From: Roseibacillus ishigakijimensis
GTDB taxonomy: Bacteria; Verrucomicrobiota; Verrucomicrobiia; Verrucomicrobiales; Akkermansiaceae
Direction of reading: 5' to 3'
Assembly (NCBI RefSeq): GCF_016595415.1
Contig: NZ_JAENIO010000011.1
Location: 1 to 64,000, forward strand
Length of the DNA stretch: 64,000 nt
The notes beneath the pieces were generated by a model. That model was not told the DNA's origin. It searched no databases and saw only the letters and a program-made list of their open reading frames with translations. Shown here piece by piece: positions 1 to 7,010 of the stretch. The position numbers and the translations under genes were made by a program. Position 1 is the first letter of the stretch, and every line of letters starts with the position of its first letter.

Positions 1-2
1 TT

Positions 3-110
3 GCCCCCTCTCGTCAAACCGGTCCGCGACCCCTCAAAGGTCTCGCCACCGTCCCCAAGCCCGAGCGCCTCTACAACTTCCGCCAACTGGGAAAAGATGT
101 CCTTGGCTAA
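3..110 (+). CDS. C-terminal end of an unidentified protein (partial)
   Basis: An open frame enters from the left edge and stops at the TAA at 108-110, giving about 35 residues that end in RLYNFRQLGKDVLG. The residue mix (KPERLYNF) looks like a real protein tail rather than noise. It converges on moaC, which ends 25 bases away on the other strand. Too little is present to name a family. Confidence 0.45.
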   Translation, partial: APSRQTGPRPLKGLATVPKPERLYNFRQLGKDVLG

Positions 111-134
111 GCCGTGAAACAGGCCCGAATCTTG

Positions 135-620
135 TCAGGAAGCGGAAAAATCCGACTTTCCACCGGTTTTTTGAACAAGTTTGAGTTGGCTGATTACGAT
201 CCCAGGGTTGGCCGATTTACACATGTCGTAAAGAGTGAGAGCAGCAACGGAGGCTCCGGTGAGGGCTTCCATTTCGACCCCGGTTTTTCCGGTAGTTCTT
301 GCCGTGCAGGTGATTTGCACCGTTTCTCTGTCCGAGATGTTGATTTCCACTTGTGAGGAATCCAGCGGCAGGGGGTGACAAAGTGGAATCAGCTGGGAGG
401 TGAGCTTCGTGCCTTGGATGCCGGCTAAAATGGCAGTGTGCATGACCGGACCTTTCTTGTTTTTGAGTTCGCCATCTTCCATCTGGGCAACGAGCTCCGC
501 TCCCAAGTTGACCAGACAGGTGGCCACCGCAGTGCGGGCGGTGATCGCTTTTTGGCTGACGTCGACCATGCGAGGTTGGTCGGATTCGGATAAATGGCTT
601 AGGGAAGGGGTGTCGCTCAT
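135..620 (-). CDS. moaC: Cyclic pyranopterin monophosphate synthase MoaC
   Basis: Molybdenum cofactor biosynthesis: MoaC converts the 8-oxo-cyclic GTP intermediate made by MoaA into cyclic pyranopterin monophosphate in the cytoplasm. The 161-residue protein has the usual family length. It shows the LCHPL motif (80-84), GKTGVEMEAL (111-120) and the conserved Asp132/Lys135 of the YDMCKS segment, matching the catalytic Asp/Lys pair of the family. The open frame continues upstream, but that extension has no family resemblance, so the ATG at 620 that begins MSDTPSL is chosen. No other molybdopterin gene is in view; the gene stands beside decayed DNA on its 5' side. Confidence 0.95.
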   Translation of the reverse strand: MSDTPSLSHLSESDQPRMVDVSQKAITARTAVATCLVNLGAELVAQMEDGELKNKKGPVMHTAILAGIQGTKLTSQLIPLCHPLPLDSSQVEINISDRETVQITCTARTTGKTGVEMEALTGASVAALTLYDMCKSANPGIVISQLKLVQKTGGKSDFSAS

Positions 621-754
621 GGCGCGAAAAGTAAATCGTGTGGAATCACTGTCGAGGCCCCTTTTTTTTAAGGAGGGAGAACAAAGCTCCTCTTGGGAGA
701 GATGCCTGTGCCGAAGAGTTCTGCTTTGGTTAGGTATGCGGACACTGGCGTTCT

Positions 755-1113
755 CTACGCTGTGTAGGCGCCACGGGATTCCCTTACGACAAGGTGAGGA
801 GTGAGGCTGATGGCGCGAGCAGGTAACGAGGGTTCCACGAGCCGGTCCATCATGGCGCGGAAGGCGGAGATGGCTATCCGTTGACAGGGTTGATGAACGG
901 TTGTGAGGGGGGGGGAGTGACCAGGCTGGCGAACCCCGTGTCGTCGAAGCCAACGACTCTGACGTTCTGGGGCACGGAAATGCCGAACTTTCCCAAAGTT
1001 TGAATGAGAATGGCGGCTGTGTGGTCGTTGCTGCAAACGATAGCATCAGGACGAAAAGACAGGACTTTGCTCGCAAAGGTCGCGTCACTGGTCTGGCCGA
1101 ATTCTGCGCGCAC
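755..1113 (-). pseudogene. Remnant of a LacI-family regulator (effector domain only, frameshifted)
   Basis: The reading frame from 1113 gives the C-terminal half of a LacI/GalR-type sensor domain, with typical stretches RPDAIVCSNDHTAA, GISVPQNVRVVGFDDTGFAS and TPP. It then leaves frame at a run of nine C on the coding strand (907-915). Removing one C joins it to the other frame, which reads LTTVHQPCQRIA and continues to a stop at 755. The helix-turn-helix and the first half of the sensor domain are missing. The coding sequence stops just where the IS256-type transposase remnant begins at about 1114. It cannot encode a working repressor. Confidence 0.8.
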
Positions 1114-1560
1114 GGAACATTGGTGGGAATGGTGCTGCTGGGAGCGGTGTCAATTCCACCTGCAACAGAATGCGCAGGGCTATATCACCAAATAGAGTCT
1201 GAGAATCCCCATTGCTGCCGAAATCAAAGCGATCTTCAATGGAGACTCTTAAGACCACGCCCAAGAGCGCCTGCGGGCCTTTGTGGAACGATGTCAGGGC
1301 GACTAGCCCAAGCTGGCCACCTGGGCCGAGGAGAATCTTCCCGCGGGTTTCACTGTCTTTGCTCTCTCGGAAGCCCACCGGCGCAAAATGCGCACCTCAA
1401 ACAGCTGCGAGAACCTCAATACCCAGATCCAACGCCGCACCCGCGTCGTCGGTATTTTTCCAGTGAGGAGTCCCTTGAGCGACTCGTCACCGGGGTGCTC
1501 ATCGAGATTTCCGGAAACTGGGAAGCAGGAAAAATCTCCCTCAAAAACGAACAAAGCTGA
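1114..1560 (+). pseudogene. Decayed IS256 (Mutator) family transposase, C-terminal part
   Basis: From 1142 the + strand reads ERCQFHLQQNAQGYITK, then stop codons at 1193, 1250 and 1304, then KLATWAEENLPAGFTVF, RRKMRTSNSCENLN and RRTRVVGIFP. A frame change near 1461 leads to EESLERLVTGVLIEISGNWE and a final stop at 1560. These are hallmark segments of the C-terminal half of IS256-family transposases. Three stops plus one frameshift make it dead. The N-terminal half and any terminal repeats are not recognisable, so the left boundary (placed where the LacI fragment is cut) is approximate. Confidence 0.85.
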
Positions 1561-1726
1561 TCCGAAGCTAACCCCAAAAACCAAATCAATTTCAACTTTC
1601 AGCAAAAGACCTTGACCAATTTTACAGAAGAAACGTTGCGCAGCCTTTTCGCGCGCTTGAGCGCTGTTCTTGTAGATAACTAGAGATTAGTCCAGAAATG
1701 AAAAATTGCCCTTGTTTCTGGACACG

Positions 1727-1758
1727 CAAAACCCGGAGTTGATAAGCTCCGGGTTTTG
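1727..1758 (-). terminator. Rho-independent terminator-like hairpin downstream of the DUF1328 gene
   Basis: A perfect 12-bp stem (CAAAACCCGGAG at 1727-1738 with CTCCGGGTTTTG at 1747-1758) and an 8-base loop. It lies 34 bases after the stop of the small membrane gene read on the - strand. The T-rich arm could work in either direction. Confidence 0.7.
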
Positions 1759-1791
1759 TGTTGTTCCTTTTGGAGGGGATGTGTTGGGAAG

Positions 1792-1950
1792 CTAGACTCT
1801 ACGTCCTGAGACTGCGTGGATGATGAAGAGAATCAGAGCGATGACGCCTAGGATGTAAGCAGCGTTCATGGCGAAGCCAGCGACGCCGGACAGACCTAAA
1901 GCTGCGGCGATGAGAGCAATAACAAGGCAAATGATAGCATAGTGTAACAT
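1792..1950 (-). CDS. DUF1328 (YtjA-like) small membrane protein
   Basis: A 52-residue protein starting at the ATG at 1950. It is almost entirely hydrophobic, with two membrane helices (about residues 4-24 and 29-47), a GLSGVAGFA turn between them and a basic end GRRV. Length, turn and ending fit the DUF1328/UPF0391 family, which is common in bacteria, often stress-induced and without a known biochemical role. It is monocistronic and followed by a clear terminator. Confidence 0.85.
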   Translation of the reverse strand: MLHYAIICLVIALIAAALGLSGVAGFAMNAAYILGVIALILFIIHAVSGRRV

Positions 1951-1998
1951 AATATAATTTTTGTTTGGGGTTGAAGGTTGGGAGGCTCGTTCGAAAGT

Positions 1999-2568
1999 CT
2001 ATTGGGTCTTTTCTCCTTTTTCATCGGAGAGTTCGTCGGTGAGGGCTTGCAGCTTGGCATGGATGGTTTTGCGGAAGCTTTCCACAGCGGCCATCTTGTC
2101 TTTATAGTTAAAATTACCGTCCTTCTCCAGTTGCTGGTAGACGAGCTTGACCTCTTTTTCTTGCAAGTCGGCGATCGTGCTGGTTAGGTATTCCAAGCTC
2201 TTCACATAGAGATCGGATTCCGCTTCAATGAGGTCTCTCGCATGGTTGGCGTTTCCTTCTGCGGTCTCTTGCTGCTCTTCGACAGCATCCTCCACTCGAG
2301 CGAGTTCCTCTCTCAGCTGGCGAAGTTTCTGCTCCTTCTGTTCGACTTCGCGGCGGAGGGCTTCCAGGCGCTGCTCGGACTTCAGGGTGTCTTTAGCGTC
2401 ATCGGTGACGGTATACCCGACCTTGTCCTGAGTGCTCGCCACTGACTTGGCTGTAGCTGGCCCGCGGGTCGTTTCTTCACCATTTGATTCTACTTTCTTT
2501 TGAGCTTCGGCACTGAGGGGAAGCCCAATGAGAAATCCGGCAGTGTAGAGATAGTTTTGGAGTTTCAT
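1999..2568 (-). CDS. Secreted coiled-coil protein of unknown function
   Basis: 189 residues from the ATG at 2568, preceded by a GGGGAG ribosome-binding site. The frame has an earlier start at 2601, but only this one puts a signal peptide at the N terminus (MKLQNYLYTAGFLIGLPLSAEA). Residues about 60-115 are rich in Glu, Lys, Gln and Leu in heptads (RLEALRREVEQKEQKLRQL), predicting a long coiled coil; the rest is also helical and charged. It is probably periplasmic. The preceding gene on this strand is the vWA protein of the MoxR cluster, about 200 bases away, so it may be an appended member of that group. Confidence 0.65.
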   Translation of the reverse strand: MKLQNYLYTAGFLIGLPLSAEAQKKVESNGEETTRGPATAKSVASTQDKVGYTVTDDAKDTLKSEQRLEALRREVEQKEQKLRQLREELARVEDAVEEQQETAEGNANHARDLIEAESDLYVKSLEYLTSTIADLQEKEVKLVYQQLEKDGNFNYKDKMAAVESFRKTIHAKLQALTDELSDEKGEKTQ

Positions 2569-2763
2569 AAGGCATCTCCCCATTTGCAGGAGGTTTGCCA
2601 ATTATGGGGTGATGTCTCCAACTGTCTCTCCGCCAACGCTCAAATAATGAGTGCTGTTCGCTAGCTGCTCAATGGACCGAGCAAAGGAGGCCTTTTGCAG
2701 GAAAAGTTCGTGCAATTTGCGGGGCGGCATGGTGCAGATTCCGCCTTCCTTGCACAAAGCACC

Positions 2764-4758
2764 TCAAGCCGTCGCCTTTTTGATGGATTTGGGTGAGGCC
2801 ATCGGCTTGCGATTGAGGGTGAGCAGGGCTTCGGCGAGGAGGAAAAGGAGCATGGCGAGGAGAAAGGGTCGCCAGAATTCCTGCAACAGGCTTTGGTTCC
2901 CTTCACTCTTTTGTTCAAAGAGACTGACTGGGGCCTCGGGGAGGAGGGATTCGCCAATCTCTTCGGGGGTCAGTTGCTCAATACGTAATTCGCTTTCGGG
3001 CACATTGAGGGCCAGCAGAGTTCCCTCGCCATCAGTGAGTCGATAGATACCAGCAGAATCAGGATAGGGAGCGCCTTCCAGCGCGGAATTGACCACGGTG
3101 GCATTGTTCGCAGGCGCTTGTCCGGCCGGGCGATTGTTATCGTCCAGCCTGCTGGCTCCCCGTTCGAGCAAGCGCTGGGTCAAGACCAGATGGAGGGCGG
3201 TGCGTTCAAGGTCCGACCAAGTGTAATCAGGAAGGGTCGTTAAAAGGTGGGCGGTTCCTTGGCCGAGAATACGCCGGGCCAGGAGGGGGCTGCCATCGTC
3301 CCAGGTGGCCAAAGGGATAGCCTCGCTGGCTGGGGAAAGAGGTTGGCGTTTGATGGCGCGGAGTTGTCCCAAGGGGAGGGGGGTACCGTCGTCACCATCG
3401 CGAAACGGTCCCTCGTCGCGCCGCCAGTTTTCCCCTGCAATGAAGAATTTGCCTGCTGGGGCAGACTCCACGGGCTCCCAAGCGAAGGTGGCAAAAGTTG
3501 CTTCGGGATCACTCTCATTTGGGAGAAAAAGGACTTGTCCACCACTCTCCAGATAGCTGCGCACGAGGACGGCTGCGGTGTCCGTGGGTAGGGGAGCGGC
3601 CCAGAGTAGAAGAGCGGTTTGCCGCAGGTCCAGAGCGGAAGGATCAGCACTCGGTCCGGAAAGCTCCAACTCCTGAACCTGAAAACTCGCGAGGCCTGGA
3701 GGGCTGACGGCCCGGAGCAAGGTGGCGCGGGCTTCTTCGGGCAGACTGCCATCATGGACCAAGGTGGTGAGGAGAGGCTGTTCTTCGCCATAGGTGAAGT
3801 AGACGTGGTTGTCCCGCAGGTTGGGGTCGGGGGGGAGAGAGACCCTCCCCCAGCCAGTAGCCTCGGCATTGGGCAAGGGGAGCGTGCGCCGGAAACGGAT
3901 GCTTTGCCCTTCCAAAACCAAGGAGTCGGTGGTGGGGGCTCCATTCAGGTTCACGGTGATGGGCAGATTGAGGTTTCCTTCCGATTTGTCGCGGGTCAGC
4001 TCCAGTTCGAGGGTCAGTTCGGTCTCGCTGCGGCGAACGGAGAGGAGGCGGAGGCTGTGATTTTCGCGGGGTGTTTCCGGCAAGGATAATACTCGCAAGG
4101 AAGTGGGGAAAGGCAGATCCCGGAGGGTTTGGGCGAAGGCCGGCCAGCGCGAGTCGTCGGTGCGCCAATTGGCTAGCTGCATGTCGGTGGCCAGCCAGAT
4201 TTCGGTTCGGCCTGGCTGGGCTTCGCGTAAATAATCGAGAGTCGTTGCCAGCAGGCTGGGAATGTCGCTCGCGGTATCGGTGGCCCGGGTGGTGGAGAGC
4301 TCGGGCAGGACTTCCGGCGAGGGCACTTCGGTCATTTCGCCGCTGGCGGAGTCAATCATCACGAGGCGAGCGGTTTCCAGTTCCTCCATGGCATCGGCCA
4401 CTTGTTGCAGCACGAGTTCGCGCTTGCTCGGTTGGCCGTCCGCCTCCTTGCGCTCCATGGACGCCGAGCGATCGAGGATCAAAACGACGGTATCGACACT
4501 GGCCCCGAAGCCGAGAAAGCCGCCTAACAATGGTCGCGCGATGGCAAAGATGAGGGCCGCAATGGCGAGGGCCCGGCAGGTGAGGATGAGGATGTGCTTG
4601 AGCTTCTTCTTCCCCCGCGATTCCCGGGTCGCTTTTAGCAAAAAGTCCATCGCCGCCCACTTCACCGTGCGGTGGCGACGACGGTTGAGGAGGTGGATGA
4701 TGATGGGCAGGGAGACCACAAGCAGTCCCCAGAGGAGGGCGGGTTGGAGGAAGGACAT
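2764..4758 (-). CDS. BatA-like membrane protein with von Willebrand A domain
   Basis: 664 residues. The N terminus is the BatA/aerotolerance-type module: a membrane helix at about 4-22, the basic NRRRHRTVKW segment, and a second helix at about 56-76 with ARPLL. A vWA domain follows with the metal-site motif DRSAS (96-100). The long middle resembles secreted or periplasmic domains, and another membrane helix lies near 630-650 before a basic tail. Such proteins are the downstream partners of MoxR ATPases and DUF58 proteins, and all three occur here in that order on one strand. The vWA domain presumably binds a protein partner in the periplasm or at the membrane. Confidence 0.85.
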   Translation of the reverse strand: MSFLQPALLWGLLVVSLPIIIHLLNRRRHRTVKWAAMDFLLKATRESRGKKKLKHILILTCRALAIAALIFAIARPLLGGFLGFGASVDTVVLILDRSASMERKEADGQPSKRELVLQQVADAMEELETARLVMIDSASGEMTEVPSPEVLPELSTTRATDTASDIPSLLATTLDYLREAQPGRTEIWLATDMQLANWRTDDSRWPAFAQTLRDLPFPTSLRVLSLPETPRENHSLRLLSVRRSETELTLELELTRDKSEGNLNLPITVNLNGAPTTDSLVLEGQSIRFRRTLPLPNAEATGWGRVSLPPDPNLRDNHVYFTYGEEQPLLTTLVHDGSLPEEARATLLRAVSPPGLASFQVQELELSGPSADPSALDLRQTALLLWAAPLPTDTAAVLVRSYLESGGQVLFLPNESDPEATFATFAWEPVESAPAGKFFIAGENWRRDEGPFRDGDDGTPLPLGQLRAIKRQPLSPASEAIPLATWDDGSPLLARRILGQGTAHLLTTLPDYTWSDLERTALHLVLTQRLLERGASRLDDNNRPAGQAPANNATVVNSALEGAPYPDSAGIYRLTDGEGTLLALNVPESELRIEQLTPEEIGESLLPEAPVSLFEQKSEGNQSLLQEFWRPFLLAMLLFLLAEALLTLNRKPMASPKSIKKATA

Positions 4759-4766
4759 CTTTTTGG

Positions 4767-4792
4767 GAAAAACTAAAAACGAAAGACTTAAA
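4767..4792. repeat. Left arm of 26-bp perfect inverted repeat around the four-helix-bundle gene
   Basis: The 26 bases at 4767-4792 (beginning GAAAAACTAAAAACGAAAG) are the exact reverse complement of 5192-5217. The 11-mer AAAAACGAAAG occurs twice here (4775-4785 and 4790-4800), the second copy running just past the arm. It sits 8 bases upstream of the vWA gene start. Confidence 0.95.
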
Positions 4793-4804
4793 AACGAAAG
4801 GGAG

Positions 4805-5185
4805 CTATTCGGGTGGGTGCTGGGCTTCGAGCTTTTTGAGGATGGCGCTCAGGATGCGCATGAGCTCATCGGCTTCCTGCTCGATGGTTCTCATTTCCTC
4901 AACAAGGGAGGTCGGCAAGGTTGTTTGGAGAAGGCGGGCCCAGTGTTTCGATTCTGCCGCTTCCTTGCGGGCAATTTTCATGCGGAAAAGTTTATCTCGG
5001 TGGGAGATGGAACTGTTGGCTTCGATATAGTTTGCTCCCACAGAACCAGATGAGCGAAGAATTTGTTCTGAATCAGCCCAGCAGACTGGAGGAAGGGTGT
5101 TGCGCGCGAGAATGCGACGAACCGAAACTGCGAACTCAAAGGTCCGCCCTTCCAGATCGTAGGGTCCTTTCTTTGATTCCGGCAT
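4805..5185 (-). CDS. Four-helix-bundle protein of the 23S rRNA intervening-sequence (S23/bAvd-like) family
   Basis: 126 residues, all helical, with the family pattern near the middle: ILRSSGSVGANYIEANSSISHRDKLFRMKIARKEAAESKHWARLL. Family members occur as ORFs inside 23S rRNA intervening sequences and as accessory proteins of diversity-generating retroelements, and very often as scattered single genes without known function. Here the ORF fills the space between two perfect 26-bp inverted repeats, 12 bases from one arm and 6 from the other. It interrupts the DUF58-vWA gene pair, which suggests it arrived as a cassette. No reverse transcriptase or rRNA is nearby. Confidence 0.85.
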   Translation of the reverse strand: MPESKKGPYDLEGRTFEFAVSVRRILARNTLPPVCWADSEQILRSSGSVGANYIEANSSISHRDKLFRMKIARKEAAESKHWARLLQTTLPTSLVEEMRTIEQEADELMRILSAILKKLEAQHPPE

Positions 5186-5191
5186 TTAGTG

Positions 5192-5217
5192 TTTAAGTCT
5201 TTCGTTTTTAGTTTTTC
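5192..5217. repeat. Right arm of the 26-bp perfect inverted repeat
   Basis: Exact reverse complement of 4767-4792. It begins 7 bases after the DUF58 stop codon. In a transcript the two arms could pair into a 26-bp stem enclosing the whole four-helix-bundle ORF. Confidence 0.95.
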
Positions 5218-5224
5218 GCAAGCG

Positions 5225-6106
5225 CTACTTCAACCGGTTCGTCAAAAAGTCGGAGAGCACCTCTTCATAGTCCTCATCGGTGACAATCTTGCGGTAATCT
5301 GCCTGCGCATCGTGGACCTTGGCCTCCACGGCAGTGAGGTAGTCGGCAAGCGCGGCCTGGTATTCGTCCGCGATGAGGTTGGGCTCGGCGACGAGGACGG
5401 AGTCGTCTTCCAAGTCGACAAAGCGGTGAGGCCGGTCGAAGGCAAAGTCGATCTCCTGACGGTCTAACAAGTGGAAGATGGCGATATCGTGCTTGCGGTA
5501 GCGGAGGTGCTGCAGGGCGTCGCCCAGTTCCTCGGGATCGCAGAAGAGGTCGGAGAGGATGACCACGAGGGCGCGTTGTTTGATTTTTTCCGCCACCGTG
5601 TGGAGGGCGTCCACGAGGCCGGTTTCGCCTTTGGGCTCGAGTTTGCCGAGGTTGTCAAAGATGTGCTGCAGCTGGGAGGCCGAGCGCGAAGGGGGGATTT
5701 CGAGGTGAATTTTTTCGTTACAGACCGAGAGCCCGGCGGCGTCCCCTTGCTTGACCAAGAGGTAAGCGAGAGAGGCGGCGAGGCGGCGGGCATACTGAAT
5801 CTTGCTGTCGTGTTCTCCGCTGGCAAAATTCATCGAGCCCGAGGAGTCGACCACGAAGTAAGCGCGCAGGTTGGTGTCGGCCTCAAACTCTTTGATGTAA
5901 AAACGGTCCGAGCGCGCGAAGGCTTTCCAGTCGAGACGCCGGGTGTCGTCGCCGGGGACATACTTGCGATACTCGGCGAACTCCACCGAAGAACCGCGAT
6001 GGGGAGAGCGGTGTTTGCCCGCCACGTTCCCGATCATGGCCTGCTTGGTTTCCAAGGGCAGGGCCGAGAGGCGGGCGAGGAGCTTATGATCGATGAAGTC
6101 GTGCAT
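5225..6106 (-). CDS. DUF58 domain protein (MoxR-associated)
   Basis: 293 residues. The DUF58 hallmark PGDDTRRLDWKAFAR is at 51-65, followed by a vWA-like fold with the metal-site motif VVDSSGSM (85-92) and later LVVILSDLF. No signal peptide or membrane segment is visible, so the protein is probably cytoplasmic or membrane-associated through its partners. DUF58 proteins are encoded beside MoxR AAA ATPases and BatA-type proteins and are thought to be client or adaptor proteins in assembling surface or metal-containing complexes. It lies 17 bases after the membrane protein gene and just before the four-helix-bundle cassette. Confidence 0.9.
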   Translation of the reverse strand: MHDFIDHKLLARLSALPLETKQAMIGNVAGKHRSPHRGSSVEFAEYRKYVPGDDTRRLDWKAFARSDRFYIKEFEADTNLRAYFVVDSSGSMNFASGEHDSKIQYARRLAASLAYLLVKQGDAAGLSVCNEKIHLEIPPSRSASQLQHIFDNLGKLEPKGETGLVDALHTVAEKIKQRALVVILSDLFCDPEELGDALQHLRYRKHDIAIFHLLDRQEIDFAFDRPHRFVDLEDDSVLVAEPNLIADEYQAALADYLTAVEAKVHDAQADYRKIVTDEDYEEVLSDFLTNRLK

Positions 6107-6123
6107 GAAAGGCGGGCGATTGG

Positions 6124-6873
6124 TTAGATGCTAGAAACGGACAGGAAGACCTTTGTTTGCGAGACATCGGTGATGAGGGTGTAGTGGCGGTTAGCTTCTT
6201 CGTCGGCCCCCGAATGAACGGTCCAAGCGGAGGGTGGGCTGAGGCTAGGTGCCTTTGGAAAAAGATTTTTCAAGGGTTCGGTTCTTATTGCGAATTTCAA
6301 GTCGTCTTGCCCTTGTCTACCGGGAGAACTGAGTTTCAGCTGGCGAATCAAACGCTGGGTTTCGGTTGCAGATGTTTCAAAATAGTAAAAATCGCCATAA
6401 TCCGCTAACCCTCCTCCGTAAAAATAGGTTTGGATGTTTTGAGCTGTCTCCGGAAAATCAATTTTCGTCAGGTCTCTGAACCGTTTCGTTGGTGTTGGGT
6501 AGTCATTGACGGCCGCGGTCATTTGTAAGCAGAGGAAAGCTAGGGAAGGGAGCAGAACGATGGTGCGTCGTAGTCGTTGCCAATGATTGTGATGGTATAC
6601 CCAAGCTGAAAGAAGCACCCAAGGGAGACAGAAGAAAGCCCAGAGGAAACCATAAGGAAAAATGGCATCGAAGATTCCCGCGAAGAGGCCCTGCCAAGGG
6701 TCCGTGTAGGTGGCTATGCCGTAAATGACGCTTCCCGTGAGCAGAATGAGATAGGAGTAGACGAGTAGAAGCCAAAGAGGGGGGCGAATCTTTTCTTGAG
6801 AATGCTCGCTAGCATTCGGAAACCCTTGAAGCGATTCCGTATGGTTCTGGAGAGCTGTGGGTTCTGGGTTCAT
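6124..6873 (-). CDS. Membrane protein of unknown function within the MoxR cluster
   Basis: 249 residues. Three membrane helices (about 33-53, 70-92 and 105-120) lie between a charged N terminus and a roughly 130-residue soluble C-terminal part containing NDYPTPTKRFRDLTK and FYYFETSATETQRLI. I do not recognise a family. It sits between the MoxR gene and the DUF58 gene on the same strand, a position not standard for this operon type. The high-repeat intergenic DNA upstream (6890-7010) separates it from MoxR. Confidence 0.55.
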   Translation of the reverse strand: MNPEPTALQNHTESLQGFPNASEHSQEKIRPPLWLLLVYSYLILLTGSVIYGIATYTDPWQGLFAGIFDAIFPYGFLWAFFCLPWVLLSAWVYHHNHWQRLRRTIVLLPSLAFLCLQMTAAVNDYPTPTKRFRDLTKIDFPETAQNIQTYFYGGGLADYGDFYYFETSATETQRLIRQLKLSSPGRQGQDDLKFAIRTEPLKNLFPKAPSLSPPSAWTVHSGADEEANRHYTLITDVSQTKVFLSVSSI

Positions 6874-6923
6874 ACGTCGTTGGTGCGCCCCTTCAGGGCT
6901 CGGTTCTTCTTCTCTCCGGGAAT

Positions 6924-6942
6924 CCCAGGGCGGTGCCCTGGG
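6924..6942. repeat. Palindromic repeat (REP-like)
   Basis: CCCAGGGC / GCCCTGGG arms with a 3-base loop, in the gap between the MoxR gene and the membrane protein gene. It lies in a cluster of GC-rich short repeats that also contains two copies of a 22-base unit. Confidence 0.75.
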
Positions 6943-6948
6943 CTGATA

Positions 6949-7010
6949 TAGGTCGCCCCCTTGGGGCTTATTTGTTCAGTTCACCCTGTAGGTCGCCCCC
7001 TTGGGGCTTA
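6949..7010. repeat. Two tandem copies of a 22-bp unit, the second overlapping the MoxR stop codon
   Basis: The sequence TAGGTCGCCCCCTTGGGGCT followed by TA occurs at 6949-6970 and again at 6989-7010, a 40-base period. Similarity continues beyond the unit: the MoxR end (GAACTGGACGATTAA on the coding strand) resembles GAACTGAACAAATAA in the downstream copy. This suggests a duplication spanning the stop codon. Confidence 0.8.

Noticed and set aside
4805-5185. Diversity-generating retroelement accessory gene
   Set aside because: The protein family is shared, but there is no reverse transcriptase, template repeat or variable C-lectin gene within the window.
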